Origin: Comamonas sp.
GTDB lineage: Bacteria; Pseudomonadota; Gammaproteobacteria; Burkholderiales; Burkholderiaceae_C
Direction of reading: 5' to 3'
Length of the DNA stretch: 64,000 nucleotides
Assembly (NCBI RefSeq): GCF_009360615.1
Contig: NZ_SPEY01000011.1
Coordinates: forward strand, 81,765-145,764
Shown here: positions 33,552 to 42,600 of the stretch, piece by piece
Position numbering within the stretch: the first letter of the stretch is position 1
How the letters are laid out: every line of letters begins with the position of its first letter
Position numbers and translations under genes: made by a program
Notes under the pieces: generated by a model
Database searches by the model: none
Told to the model about the DNA's origin: nothing
What the model saw: only the letters and a program-made list of their open reading frames with translations

Positions 33552-34394
33552 ATGAGCTTCATGCTGGACGATGTGGGCCTGACCCACAGCAACGGCTTTA
33601 CCGCCCTGTCCCATATCTCCTTGTCCGCCATCCAGGGCGAGAGCATTGCGCTCATCGGCCCCTCCGGCGCCGGCAAGACTTCACTGCTGAGCACCATCGG
33701 CACAGCCCACCTGCCCACGACAGGTCGCATGCAGGTGCTGGGCCTAGCCGCGTCTGCGCAATCCACCGCCGGTGAACTCAAGGCTTTGCGCAGCCGCATC
33801 GGCACCGTGCACCAGGCCGCCCCCATTCCGCTGCGTCAACGTGTGGTCACGGCCGTGCTGGCCGGCAAGCTGGGTCAGTGGCCGCTGTGGAAGGCGCTGG
33901 CATCGCTGGCCTATCCTCAGGACATCGCGGGCGCACGCGAGGCTCTGGCCCGCGTGCAGCTCGAGGACAAGCTGTTTGCACGCTGCGACCAGCTCTCCGG
34001 CGGCCAGTTGCAGCGCGTGGGCATTGCCCGCGTGCTCTACCAGCAGGCCGGCCTGATTCTGGCCGACGAGCCGGTCTCGGCCCTGGACCCTGCACTCTCG
34101 CAGGCCACGGTGCAATTGCTGGTGCAGGAAGCTGCGGCGCGCAAGGCCACGCTGGTAGCCAGTCTGCATGCCGTCGATCTGGCGCTGGCCAACTTTGCCC
34201 GCATCGTCGGCGTACGCAATGGCCGCCTGGCCTTTGACCTGCCCGCCGCGCAAGTCAGCGAAGCCCAGTTGCAAGCGCTCTACGCCCATGCCGATGGCAG
34301 CCCGGCCGATCTGCCCACGCTGCACAACCGCCTGGCGCAGCGCGATCTCGCCAGCACCGCGCCCGCTCCCATCCAGGTGAACGCATGCCGCTAG
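33552..34394 (+). CDS. ABC transporter ATPase (PhnC-like) of the PhnD-type importer
   Basis: The 280-residue protein has Walker [10 protein letters not shown] at about residues 37-45, Q-loop region, ABC signature [15 protein letters not shown], Walker [14 protein letters not shown] and a switch His in SLHAVDLAL. It energises import with the binding protein at 32595 and the fused permease at 34385, whose start overlaps this stop by 10 bp. It is slightly longer than a typical PhnC at the C-terminus. A hairpin repeat lies in the 75-bp gap upstream. Confidence 0.92.
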   Translation: MSFMLDDVGLTHSNGFTALSHISLSAIQGESIALIGPSGAGKTSLLSTIGTAHLPTTGRMQVLGLAASAQSTAGELKALRSRIGTVHQAAPIPLRQRVVTAVLAGKLGQWPLWKALASLAYPQDIAGAREALARVQLEDKLFARCDQLSGGQLQRVGIARVLYQQAGLILADEPVSALDPALSQATVQLLVQEAAARKATLVASLHAVDLALANFARIVGVRNGRLAFDLPAAQVSEAQLQALYAHADGSPADLPTLHNRLAQRDLASTAPAPIQVNACR

Positions 34395-35959
34395 AAATGG
34401 CCGAGCCCGCACGGCCATCGCGCCGCGACCCCTCCGCTCGCGGCCGCCTGAGCGGCCTGATCCTGGCCCTGGTCGTGCTCTGGCCCATGCTGCAGACCTC
34501 GGGCTTTTCGCTCAAGCCGCTATTCGACGCCGACAATCTCAAAGTCATCGGCGGCTTTCTCGCGCAGTTTCTGCCGCCCGAAACCAATGGAGAATTTCTG
34601 GCCTACCTGGGTCAGGCCACGCTGGAGACCCTGGCCATCGCCACGGCCGGCATGGCGCTGGCCTTCGTGATTGCCGTACCCATGGCCTATCTGTCCACGG
34701 GCGCTGCGCGCGAAAGGGTCACGCTCAACCCCATCGCCCGCAGCATGCTCACCATCCTGCGCGGCATTCCCGAACTGGTCTGGGCTCTGGTGTTTGTGCG
34801 CGTCTTCGGCCTAGGGCCCGCAGCCGGTGTGCTGGCCCTGGGCCTGACCTACGGCGGCATGCTGGCCAAGGTCTATGCCGAAATTCTCGAATCCACAGCG
34901 CCTGCTCCAGCCCACGCCCTGCGTGCCAGCGGCGCCGGTCGTATCCAGGCCTTGCTCTATGGCTTGCTGCCGCAGGCGGCCAAGGAGCTGACCTCCTACA
35001 CCGTCTACCGCTGGGAATGCGCGATCCGTGCCTCTGTGGTCATGGGCTTTGTCGGTGCGGGGGGCCTGGGCCAGCTCATGGATCAGGCCATGAAGATGCT
35101 CAACGGCGGGGAAGCCGCCAGCATTCTGCTGGCCTTCATGCTGCTAGTGGCAGCCGCCGACCTGCTTTCCTGGTGGCTGCGTCGCGCACTCGACGCCGCG
35201 CCTGCCGCGCGCCCGCTGCCCTGGGGCTGGCGAAGCAGCACATTTGTGCTGACTGCCTGTGCGGCGCTATGGGCCAGCCTGCGGCTTCTGGACATTGATT
35301 TCTCGGCACTGTTCACGAAAGATGCGGCCGCCAGCATGCGCGACTTTGTACGCGGCTTTTTTCCGCCCGATCTGAGTCAGCCCTGGCTGCTCAGGGTGCT
35401 GCAAGGCATCTGGGAGACCCTGGCCATCTCCATCGTCGGCACCTTGCTGGCCGCGATCGCGGGCCTGCTGCTGGCCCTGCCACGCTGGCGAGCGCCGTGG
35501 AATGTGCTGCTCAATGTGCTGCGCTCGGTGCCCGAGCTGGTCTGGGCCACTATCACCGCGCTGGCCGTGGGCCTGGGCCCGTTCGCCGGGGCCCTTGCCC
35601 TGGCCCTGCACACCAGCGGTGTGCTGGGTCGCCTGTTTGCCGAGGCCTTGCAGAACACACCGGCGGCTCCCGCCAATGCGCTCAAGCTCAGCGGCAGCAA
35701 TCGCCTGCTGGCATTTTGCTATGGCACCCTTCCTGGCGCCGCGCCGCAACTGCTGGCGTACACGCTGTACCGCTGGGAGATGAATATCCGCATGGCGGCG
35801 ATTCTGGGCTTTGTGGGAGCAGGCGGGCTGGGCCAGCTGCTGTATTTCGAGCTTTCGCTGTTCCACTATGCCCAGGCCAGCACCGTGATCATGGCCATGC
35901 TCTGGCTGAGCATCGCCGTGGACTGGAGCAGCGCTGCCTTGCGCCGCGCCATGCGTTGA
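34385..35959 (+). CDS. Fused two-domain ABC permease (PhnE-PhnE type)
   Basis: The 524-residue protein contains two full binding-protein-dependent permease domains in tandem. The first (about residues 20-260) has the EAA-like loop [20 protein letters not shown] and ends with the segment [20 protein letters not shown]. The second (about 290-520) repeats the pattern with [20 protein letters not shown] and [20 protein letters not shown]. Each ends in GAGGLGQL. Related phosphonate and selenate-like systems usually have one or two separate PhnE proteins, so here one polypeptide supplies both halves of the channel. The start overlaps the ATPase gene by 10 bp. There are about 12 hydrophobic helices. 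Confidence 0.92.
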   Translation: MPLEMAEPARPSRRDPSARGRLSGLILALVVLWPMLQTSGFSLKPLFDADNLKVIGGFLAQFLPPETNGEFLAYLGQATLETLAIATAGMALAFVIAVPMAYLSTGAARERVTLNPIARSMLTILRGIPELVWALVFVRVFGLGPAAGVLALGLTYGGMLAKVYAEILESTAPAPAHALRASGAGRIQALLYGLLPQAAKELTSYTVYRWECAIRASVVMGFVGAGGLGQLMDQAMKMLNGGEAASILLAFMLLVAAADLLSWWLRRALDAAPAARPLPWGWRSSTFVLTACAALWASLRLLDIDFSALFTKDAAASMRDFVRGFFPPDLSQPWLLRVLQGIWETLAISIVGTLLAAIAGLLLALPRWRAPWNVLLNVLRSVPELVWATITALAVGLGPFAGALALALHTSGVLGRLFAEALQNTPAAPANALKLSGSNRLLAFCYGTLPGAAPQLLAYTLYRWEMNIRMAAILGFVGAGGLGQLLYFELSLFHYAQASTVIMAMLWLSIAVDWSSAALRRAMR

Positions 35960-36006
35960 GACGGCTGCGCGCCGCGACTGATCGCACCGCGAAGAGCAGT
36001 GCCGCT

Positions 36007-36468
36007 TCACACGCCCAGAGGCAGGTCGGCTTTTTTCAGCGTACGCAGCACAAAGCTGGACTGGCTGTGGCGTATGCCCTTGATCTTGTAGAGCTTCTCG
36101 CGCAGCAGGCGCTCGTAGTCGCGCGTGTCCTTGACGACGATACGCAGCAGATAGTCGTATTCGCCCGAGACCAGATGCGCTTCCACGACCTCGGGAATGG
36201 TGGCAAGCACCTCGCCGAACTTTTCCAGCGTGTTGTCCGAATGGCTGTCCAGCGTGACCATGACCAGCACCGAATCGGCCAGCCCCAGCGCCTGCGGATT
36301 CAGACGTACGGTATAGCCCTCGATCACACCGGCCTCCTCCATCTTCTTGATGCGGGCCCAGCATGGCGATGCACTCAGGCCCACGGCTGCACCAATGTCC
36401 TGCAGGCTTGCGCGTGCGTTGGCCTGCAGTGCAGCAAGAATCTTTTTATCCAAGGTATCCATATTCAT
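36007..36468 (-). CDS. Lrp/AsnC family transcriptional regulator
   Basis: The 153-residue protein begins MNMDTLDKKILAALQANARAS, the standard opening of the Lrp helix-turn-helix, continuing with DIGAAVGLSASPCWARIKKMEEAGVIEGY. The C-terminal half is the RAM ligand-binding/oligomerisation domain (LVMVTLDSHSDNTLEKFGE, HLVSGEYDYLLRIVVKD). Such proteins sense amino acids and often control a neighbouring gene and themselves. A perfect dyad ACAGAAAA-T-TTTTCTGT lies 25-41 bp upstream of its ATG and suits autoregulation. No amino-acid metabolism gene is divergent here; only a possible mini-ORF with a terminator follows on the other strand. Confidence 0.92.
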   Translation of the reverse strand: MNMDTLDKKILAALQANARASLQDIGAAVGLSASPCWARIKKMEEAGVIEGYTVRLNPQALGLADSVLVMVTLDSHSDNTLEKFGEVLATIPEVVEAHLVSGEYDYLLRIVVKDTRDYERLLREKLYKIKGIRHSQSSFVLRTLKKADLPLGV

Positions 36469-36492
36469 GAATTTACCGCCAAAAATTCAATC

Positions 36493-36509
36493 ACAGAAAA
36501 TTTTTCTGT
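36493..36509. promoter_or_regulatory. Dyad upstream of the Lrp/AsnC gene
   Basis: ACAGAAAA-T-TTTTCTGT is a perfect 17-bp palindrome placed 25-41 bp before the regulator start. Length and AT-rich centre fit Lrp/AsnC-type operators; autoregulation is inferred. Confidence 0.45.
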
Positions 36510-36574
36510 AGCAAAGCTGTATTCGCAGAATTTCAAGTAACATTTTCTGCGCCGCTGCATGCACACTTGAGTCC

Positions 36575-36649
36575 ATGGAAGCACGTTTACCGACGCCGCA
36601 AAACCATTCAACATACCGCGCCGTTTACCGTCAGCATCCGGTTGGTTGA
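36575..36649 (+). CDS. Possible 24-residue mini-ORF before an orphan terminator
   Basis: ATG to TGA encodes 24 residues beginning MEARLPTPQNHSTYRAVY and ending in PVG, rich in Tyr, His, Arg and Pro. The stop lies 17 bp before a 17-bp-stem terminator. The only Shine-Dalgarno candidate (TGAG) is very close to the ATG, so translation is doubtful. It might be a small protein, a leader peptide whose structural gene was lost, or part of a small RNA. Confidence 0.2.
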   Translation: MEARLPTPQNHSTYRAVYRQHPVG

Positions 36650-36666
36650 TCCGCAACACGCCTACG

Positions 36667-36713
36667 CAACAGGCCGCATCACTCAAGCACAGTGATGCGG
36701 CCTGTTGATTTTT
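36667..36713 (+). terminator. Strong orphan intrinsic terminator
   Basis: A perfect 17-bp stem: CAACAGGCCGCATCACT (36667-36683), loop of 7, and its complement (36691-36707), then A and five T residues. It is oriented for plus-strand transcription, yet the nearest plus-strand gene upstream ends at 35959, with a minus-strand gene in between. Confidence 0.85.
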
Positions 36714-36749
36714 GGAAGCCTCCATCGTCCGGGCCAGCCGCTGCTGCGT

Positions 36750-36785
36750 AAAAAAACCCAGCCGGATTTCCATCGGGCTGGGTTT
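36750..36785 (-). terminator. Intrinsic terminator of the gluconate-dehydrogenase-type operon
   Basis: On the minus strand AAACCCAGCC, 12-nt loop and GGCTGGGTTT, followed by TTTT. It lies 48 bp after the cytochrome c stop. Confidence 0.85.
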
Positions 36786-36832
36786 CGGGAATCTGCCTGG
36801 CGCGCAAAGCACCTGGCGGATACGCTTGCTAT

Positions 36833-38212
36833 TTACGGGGCTCGCTGCGGAGCAGCATCGGCTTGCACATGCTGGCGCACCTTGCTGACCTGGCTTTCGC
36901 TCACATCCGAAGCCTGATTGCCCCAGCCTTTGCGCACGAAGCTGGCCAGTGCAGCCACTTCACCGTCGGTAAGGCGGTCGGCGTAGCCCTGCATCACCAG
37001 ATGCATGGGACGGCGATCCGTAGCGGGCGAGGACGCGCCCTTCAGAATCACCGACACCAGCGGGCCGGCATCCTTGCCCAGCACCATGGCATTGCCTTGC
37101 AGCTCGGGGAAGATCTCGGGAGCGCCCTTGCCGCTGACAAAGTGGCAGGCTGCGCAGTTGTCGAGATACAGGCGCGCCCCCAGAGGCATGTCGGGAGACG
37201 CGGATTTCAGCAGTTGGGCCGTGGCCTCGCCGGCTCCATCCGCCTTGGCAACCGCAGTGCTGCGAGGGCCTGGCGTGGCCACTTTGTCAGGGGCTGCATC
37301 TGCGGCCTGGCCGTCCATGGTCTTGAGGAACCGGGCCATGGCATTCAGATCGGCATCGGTCATGTACTGCATGGAGTGCTCGACCACCAGCGCCATTTCT
37401 CCGTTGGCCACCGCATGGGCATTGCGGCCGGTTGCCAGATAGGCAGCCACCTGCTCGGTCGTCCATTGCTGAACACGCGAGTCCTTGCCGCGCAGCGCGG
37501 GAGCAGACCAGTCGTCCACCATGCCGCCGGCCAGGAAGCTGGCGTCGGACAGGCGTGTGCCCTTCTGCGCCATGAAGGCAGTGCGAGGGCTGTGGCAGGC
37601 TGCGCAGTGACCGGCGCCTTCGACCAGATACTGACCGCGAATCTGCTGGTCGTCACCGGCCATGGGCTTGAAGTCAGCTTCACCCGACAGAGCCAGCCAG
37701 TTCCAGGCGCGGATGCCGAAGCGCATATTGAACGGGAAGCTCAGGCGGGTGGCCTGCACCGCGTTTCTGACGGGCTTGACCTCGGTCTGGAGGTATTCGA
37801 ACAGCGCACGGATATCGCTTTCCTTCATGAAGCGATAGTTCTCGTAGGGCATGGCCGGGTACAGCTGCTGGCCATGACCACCGATACCGTCCACCATCGC
37901 GGCGCGGAACTGGTCCAGCGTCCAGCTGCCGATGCCGGTTTCCTTGTCCGGCGTGATGTTGGAGGACCAGATCGTGCCCATGGGGCTTTCAATCCCGCGA
38001 CCGCCGGCCATGGGCTCGCCACCCTTGGCGGTGTGACAGGCCATACAGTCACTGGCGCGCATGACGTATTCGCCACGACCGGCTTCGGCCTTCCAGTCGG
38101 CGGCCAGCGTTTCATTCGCCGGTGTCGGCTTGAACGGCAGGTAGATCAGCGCCAGCGCCGACACAATGCCCAGAACGATCAGCGCAATCAGAATGCTGAG
38201 GATTTTCTTCAT
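36833..38212 (-). CDS. Membrane-anchored three-heme cytochrome c subunit (gluconate/alcohol dehydrogenase type)
   Basis: The 459-residue protein starts with one hydrophobic N-terminal helix (about 4-25) that acts as anchor or signal, and has three CxxCH heme c sites: CMACH (56-60), CAACH (203-207) and CAACH (353-357). This matches the cytochrome subunit of membrane-bound gluconate 2-dehydrogenase, sorbitol and PQQ/FAD alcohol dehydrogenases, which passes electrons from the periplasmic dehydrogenase to ubiquinone. It follows the GMC flavoprotein by 10 bp on the same strand. Gly-x-Ala linker between hemes 2 and 3 (about 302-335) is long and low in complexity. Confidence 0.93.
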   Translation of the reverse strand: MKKILSILIALIVLGIVSALALIYLPFKPTPANETLAADWKAEAGRGEYVMRASDCMACHTAKGGEPMAGGRGIESPMGTIWSSNITPDKETGIGSWTLDQFRAAMVDGIGGHGQQLYPAMPYENYRFMKESDIRALFEYLQTEVKPVRNAVQATRLSFPFNMRFGIRAWNWLALSGEADFKPMAGDDQQIRGQYLVEGAGHCAACHSPRTAFMAQKGTRLSDASFLAGGMVDDWSAPALRGKDSRVQQWTTEQVAAYLATGRNAHAVANGEMALVVEHSMQYMTDADLNAMARFLKTMDGQAADAAPDKVATPGPRSTAVAKADGAGEATAQLLKSASPDMPLGARLYLDNCAACHFVSGKGAPEIFPELQGNAMVLGKDAGPLVSVILKGASSPATDRRPMHLVMQGYADRLTDGEVAALASFVRKGWGNQASDVSESQVSKVRQHVQADAAPQRAP

Positions 38213-38222
38213 GTCTTGCTCC

Positions 38223-39992
38223 TCAGACCAGCGGACGCGGGTTTTTCAGATACATGGTGCGAATCGCATGCAGCGTCCAGTACGCCAGGCCACCGACCAT
38301 GCCGGTAGGGTTGTACTGGGTGTTCTGTACGAAGTTGCCGGCGCCGAAGACGAACACGTTGTGCTTGTCCCAGGCCTGGCAGTAGCGATTCACCACGCCT
38401 TCCGTAGGCTTGTCGGACATGATGTGCCCCCCGGTGTTGTGCGTGGTCTGGTAGGGGCGCACGTCGAACTTGGCACCGATATTCTTGAAACCCGACTGCA
38501 GCAGATCCGGCTTCATGGCATTGCCCACCTCCTCGGCCTTGATCTTCTGGTACTGGGTCATGCGAAGGTCGTTGTCCTGCCAGTTGAAGGTCATGCGCAT
38601 CAACGGTCGGCCATGCGGGTCCCGGTAGGTAGGGTCCAAGTCCAGATGGTTGCTGCGATAGGACATGTGCGAGCCGTGCGTACCGATCGACATGGAGCGG
38701 CCATACCACTCGCCGATGCCCTTCTTCCATCCTGCGCCCCATCCCGGTGTGCCCTTGGGCAGGGGCATGGATCGGATGGGCTGGCCATTCATGGTGCCCA
38801 CGCGCCAGTAAGCGCCGCCGATGAAGCCCAGCTTGCCGAAGTCGTTCTGGTTGATGCCGTAGTCGTCGATGCACATGCCGTTGGCGCCGTGACCGATGAA
38901 GGGGTTGAAGTTCTCCTCCCTGAAGAACAGGGTCACGCCGCCATTCATCTGGTAGGCGTAGTTCTTGCCGGTCACTCCGGTGTTGGTCTTCGGGTCGTAG
39001 GGCTTGCCGATGCCGGAGACCAGCAGCAGGTGCACGTTGTTGAGCTGATAGGAAGACAGGATCACGAGATCGGCAGGCTGGAACACTTCTTCGTTCGTGT
39101 TGGAGTCGAAGTAGGTCACGCCGGTTGCGGTCTTGCCGTCTTCAGCGCTTTCCACCCGCAACACCTCGCAGTGCGTGCGATAGGAGAAGTTCTTCTTGCG
39201 CTTGAGGGCATCCAGCACCGCGGTCTGAGGAGAGGACTTGGAGTACTGATAGCAACCGAAGCGTTCGCAGAAGCCGCAGAAGTTGCAAGGTGCCATCTGC
39301 ATGCCGTAAGGGTTCACATAGGACGTGGACGCAATGCCGGCGGGCGCCGGGAACGGATGCAGGCCCATGCTCCTGGCGCAGGCTTCGAACTTGCTCGCAT
39401 CGTAGGTCGATGGCAGGGCGGGCATGGGGTACTCCTTGGAGCGCCAGCCTTCAAACGGATTGCCTCCGGCCTGGATCTGGCCTTTGAGGTTGCCAGCCTT
39501 GCCCGAGACGCCGGCCACCTCGTCAAACCGGGTGAAGAAAGGTTCCAGCTCGTCATAGCTGACGGGATAGTCCATCAGGTTCATGCCTTCCGGAATGATG
39601 GACTCGCCCCATTTCTCCTTCACGTAGCTGCGCAGCTTGATTTCCTCGGGCTGGGGGCGCCACAGCAAGCCGTTCCAGTGCGTACCCGCGCCGCCCACGC
39701 CATTCGCAGGCAAGAAAGACCCCATTGATCGGTAAGGCAGAGCGATTTCGCTGTCGTCGCGGCGCACCGTCACGGTGGCCTGGCGTGGGTGCTGCATGTT
39801 CTTCAGGCGCACGCCATAGGTCAGCTCATCAATCTGGTTGGGATACTTGAATTCGGGCACCGTGTTCTGGTCCCCGCCGCGCTCCAGCGCCACGATTTCC
39901 AGACCTTCCGCCGCCAGCTCCATGCCGGCGATGGAGCCGGTCCAGCCCAGGCCGACGATGACCACGTCTTTCTTCTTTTCAATACGTGCCAT
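38223..39992 (-). CDS. GMC-type FAD flavoprotein subunit (gluconate 2-dehydrogenase-like)
   Basis: The 589-residue protein begins with an FAD-binding Rossmann motif VVIVGLGWTGSIAGMELA and has the family segments VGGAGTHWNGLLWR, CNFCGFCERFGCYQYSKSS (a Cys-rich patch seen in this group), LILSSYQLNNVHLLL, and a C-terminal HNTGGHIMSD and NPTGMVGGLAYW, with the catalytic His/Asn region of GMC enzymes. It oxidises a sugar acid or polyol at the periplasmic face and transfers electrons to the cytochrome subunit. It has no signal peptide of its own, so it is probably exported by riding with the Tat-signal-bearing small subunit encoded 3 bp upstream. Substrate could be gluconate, 2-ketogluconate or another polyol. 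Confidence 0.92.
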   Translation of the reverse strand: MARIEKKKDVVIVGLGWTGSIAGMELAAEGLEIVALERGGDQNTVPEFKYPNQIDELTYGVRLKNMQHPRQATVTVRRDDSEIALPYRSMGSFLPANGVGGAGTHWNGLLWRPQPEEIKLRSYVKEKWGESIIPEGMNLMDYPVSYDELEPFFTRFDEVAGVSGKAGNLKGQIQAGGNPFEGWRSKEYPMPALPSTYDASKFEACARSMGLHPFPAPAGIASTSYVNPYGMQMAPCNFCGFCERFGCYQYSKSSPQTAVLDALKRKKNFSYRTHCEVLRVESAEDGKTATGVTYFDSNTNEEVFQPADLVILSSYQLNNVHLLLVSGIGKPYDPKTNTGVTGKNYAYQMNGGVTLFFREENFNPFIGHGANGMCIDDYGINQNDFGKLGFIGGAYWRVGTMNGQPIRSMPLPKGTPGWGAGWKKGIGEWYGRSMSIGTHGSHMSYRSNHLDLDPTYRDPHGRPLMRMTFNWQDNDLRMTQYQKIKAEEVGNAMKPDLLQSGFKNIGAKFDVRPYQTTHNTGGHIMSDKPTEGVVNRYCQAWDKHNVFVFGAGNFVQNTQYNPTGMVGGLAYWTLHAIRTMYLKNPRPLV

Positions 39993-39995
39993 GAC

Positions 39996-40694
39996 TCAAG
40001 CCCTTTCGCCCTTGATCGATACCGGCCCCAACGGGTACTTCACGTTGTGCTGGTCAACCCATTCGGCATAGCTGGCGCGCGCGCCCGGAAAGCCGATGTA
40101 TTTCCACGATTGCATGCCGTAATTGCCGCCATGCACGGGGTCGGCGAAGTAGCCTTCCTTGGTGTTGGCCAGCAAGGTGGCGAAGAAGAAGCTCAGTTCC
40201 GGCTCAAGCCTGATCTCGCCTTTTTGCAGCGCAGTCAGGGCTTCGTCCTGCTGCTCGGCAGTCAGGCTCCTGAACTCCTTGCCAAAGCGTTCTGTGCAAG
40301 CCGCATTGAAGGCCGGAATGGCCTTGCGATAGAGCTGAGCGGGGTTCAGAGGCGACTGCCAGCCACGATCGGGGGTGGCCGCAGGATCATGCGGGCCATC
40401 CATGTACCAGATCTCGGCAGTGCCGTAGTAGCCCTTGAGCTGGCGGTCGATGAACACCGGCACATGGGCTTCGATCGCTCCGGGGCCCTCCCCATCGGAG
40501 GGAATCAGGCGAGCGGTTGCAGCCAGAACGAAAGCCCACTCATCCGCATTGAAGTACTCGGGCCTGTATGCATCCAGTGCGAGCGACGGCTCTTTGGAAT
40601 TGGCACGCATTGCAACGGCCGCTCCAGCCAGCGCGACGCCGGCACCGGAGGCGAACAGAAACGATCTGCGGTTGGGTGGGGAGAAGTTGGACAT
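39996..40694 (-). CDS. Gluconate 2-dehydrogenase subunit 3 (small subunit with Tat signal)
   Basis: The 232-residue protein has a Tat signal, NRRSFLFASGAGVALAG, and the subunit 3 domain: FNADEWAFVLAATARLIPSDGEGPGA, VPVFIDRQLKGYYG, and a C-terminal YFADPVHGGNYGMQSWKYIGFPG. It is required for maturation and export of the flavoprotein and makes the periplasmic heterotrimer with the GMC and cytochrome subunits. It is first in the three-gene operon, with AGGA a short way before the ATG. The upstream region (40695-41130) should hold the promoter. Confidence 0.92.
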   Translation of the reverse strand: MSNFSPPNRRSFLFASGAGVALAGAAVAMRANSKEPSLALDAYRPEYFNADEWAFVLAATARLIPSDGEGPGAIEAHVPVFIDRQLKGYYGTAEIWYMDGPHDPAATPDRGWQSPLNPAQLYRKAIPAFNAACTERFGKEFRSLTAEQQDEALTALQKGEIRLEPELSFFFATLLANTKEGYFADPVHGGNYGMQSWKYIGFPGARASYAEWVDQHNVKYPLGPVSIKGERA

Positions 40695-41130
40695 TTGCGA
40701 TTCCTACATCGTGTGAACCTCGGTCATGCACAGACGGTTGCACGATGCACGAGCGTTCAAGTTTTTGAATCGGCGGCCGGTCAGAATCCCGGCTGCAGGA
40801 TGCAGGCCTCAGGGCAAATGCCCGCAAAGCGGACACTCATCCGCAGAGCCAGACCCTGCTGCAAACCGCCTTCACAATTTGATAATAGTTGCGCTATCAA
40901 GTATTTGTGTCGGTTCAGCACCTTGCCTGCGAGTAGGCCGTGGTCTTTCACTGGAGCGATAAGCTCGGGTTTCCACTTAGGGATAGGACATGAGACTGTC
41001 ATCCATCGGCCCAAGAATGTCACGACCCCAAAGACAGCCCGCACCGGGGCCGGACACCATGCACGGAAGAAGGCCAGGGCTGACCGGTCACCATGGCGCG
41101 GGAGACTGCAGCTCACAGCACTGCCCTGCA
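40695..41130. other. 436-bp region upstream of the dehydrogenase operon
   Basis: No convincing gene is seen. It probably carries the promoter of the gluconate-dehydrogenase-type operon. It includes TTGATA-10-TATCAA (about 40876-40897), close in character to the dispersed repeat family, and repeated GCATCGTGCA/TTGCACGATGCACG blocks near 40737-40751. The right part (41000-41130) is simply the region after the histidine kinase stop; no terminator is evident. Confidence 0.5.
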
Positions 41131-42600
41131 TCAGGCATCCGGAGCCCTTGGCAGAGAAAACTGGAATACAGCGCCCACGCCGTTGCCATCGACGAGATGG
41201 ATGCCGACCCCGTGCAGCTCCAGCATCTGGTGCACGATTCTCAAGCCGAGCCCCCCGTCGCGGCGGGCGCCCCCGACCGTGAACGGACGCCTGAACAGGC
41301 CCTCGCGCAGCTCTGGCGGAATGCCTGGGCCTGTGTCGCTGACTGTCACCTCCAGCTCCTGCCCCACCCTTCGGATGCCGATACTGATGACCCCACCCTC
41401 GGGGGTGTAGCGCAATGCGTTGTCCAGCAGGTTGCTCAGGACTCGCTCCATCATTCCCAGATCTGCACGAACTGCGGGCAACCGCGGTGCCAGATCCGCG
41501 CGCAGGACGACATGCCGAGACTCTGCGGCCAGCTCGAACTTCTGGAAAACGTCCTGCACCAGATCCGGCAGGGAGAACGATTCGAGTTCGGGCTGCACAA
41601 AGCCATACTCCAGCCTCGCCAGCTCGAACAGGCTTTGGGACAGCGCAACCACCCTTTGACTCTGGTCGAGCGCAATGGCCAGGTAGCGTCTGCGCTCTGC
41701 AGACTGCAGGCTTGCATCCTTGAGCAGCAAGGTCTCCAGATAGCCATGCAACGACGACAGCGGCGTGCGCAGATCGTGGGAAACATTCGCGATCAGCTCC
41801 CGGCGCTCCTGATCCTGCCGCCTCAGCGCCTGCCATTGCTCGCTGATGCGCAGCACCATCTGCCGGTAGGCCGCATCCAGTACGGCAATCTCGTCGCGGC
41901 TGTGGTCGCCCGGCTCCGCACCACGCGCCGGCAACTCCGGCGGAACGCCGTGCATGTCGAACTGCCGCACCGACGCGGTCAGACGCCGCAAGGGCCGTGT
42001 GATCAAGGTGAAAGCCACAAGACCGGCAGCCAGGCATAGCAATCCCACCATGCCGATCGACAGCAGCGCGGTCTTCAGCACCGCATCCGCCGAACCTCTG
42101 GCGGCAAGCAGATCATGGGCCTCGCCGAGCAAGACCACATAGATGAAACCGACCTCCCTCCCGTTCACGCTCAACGGCGCTGCACTGAAGACCTTGCGGC
42201 CATCCCGGCTGCGGGGATCGTCCCCCAGGATGGGCAGCATGTGACCATCGATAAATCGGTGGACCGGCTCCAGATCGACCCGGTCGCGGCGCAAACGTCC
42301 TTCGGGGGCTGCATGAGCGGCAATGCGCCCATCGGGCTCCAGCAGATAGACTTCCACGCTGGGGTTCACCATCATCAGCTGGCTGAACAGATTGCGCACC
42401 GTGCTCGGCATCAAGCCGTTGCCATCCGTCAACTGGGCATCGCGGGCGATACTCTCGGCAACGTCTCGGGACAAGGCCTGCACCACCTCCAGTTCATGCA
42501 TGCGGCTGGATCGCAACTGCAGCCACGCGGAAGTGCCGCTGCAGACCAGCAGCAGCAGGGCAAACACGATCGCCAGCCTCTGCGTCAGGGTCAGATTCAT
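41131..42600 (-). CDS. Sensor histidine kinase
   Basis: The 489-residue protein has a transmembrane helix at about 8-28, a periplasmic sensor of about 140 residues, a second helix at about 172-195, a HAMP region (ITRPLRRLTASVRQFD), an H-box ANVSHDLRTPLSSLHGYLE with the phosphorylated His, an N-box LLDNALRYTPEGG and G-boxes DTGPGIPPE and GLGLRI. The catalytic core is complete. Its start overlaps the response-regulator gene by 4 bp. The pair is divergent from a periplasmic methionine-sulfoxide repair operon, so sensing of oxidative or reactive-chlorine stress in the envelope is a reasonable inference. Confidence 0.93.
   Translation of the reverse strand: MNLTLTQRLAIVFALLLLVCSGTSAWLQLRSSRMHELEVVQALSRDVAESIARDAQLTDGNGLMPSTVRNLFSQLMMVNPSVEVYLLEPDGRIAAHAAPEGRLRRDRVDLEPVHRFIDGHMLPILGDDPRSRDGRKVFSAAPLSVNGREVGFIYVVLLGEAHDLLAARGSADAVLKTALLSIGMVGLLCLAAGLVAFTLITRPLRRLTASVRQFDMHGVPPELPARGAEPGDHSRDEIAVLDAAYRQMVLRISEQWQALRRQDQERRELIANVSHDLRTPLSSLHGYLETLLLKDASLQSAERRRYLAIALDQSQRVVALSQSLFELARLEYGFVQPELESFSLPDLVQDVFQKFELAAESRHVVLRADLAPRLPAVRADLGMMERVLSNLLDNALRYTPEGGVISIGIRRVGQELEVTVSDTGPGIPPELREGLFRRPFTVGGARRDGGLGLRIVHQMLELHGVGIHLVDGNGVGAVFQFSLPRAPDA

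Larger units (their letters stand above)
36469..36832. other. 364-bp intergenic region with a dyad and two terminators
   Basis: No standard gene is seen. The region contains an Lrp-site-like dyad (36493-36509), a 24-codon open frame (36575-36649), a very strong plus-oriented terminator (36667-36713), and a minus-oriented terminator (36750-36785) that ends the cytochrome operon. The plus terminator has no known upstream gene to serve. Confidence 0.6.

Noticed and set aside
36465..36812. 115-codon minus-strand frame between the Lrp gene and the cytochrome operon
   Set aside because: Runs through both terminator hairpins and the palindrome, has no Shine-Dalgarno and no family likeness.
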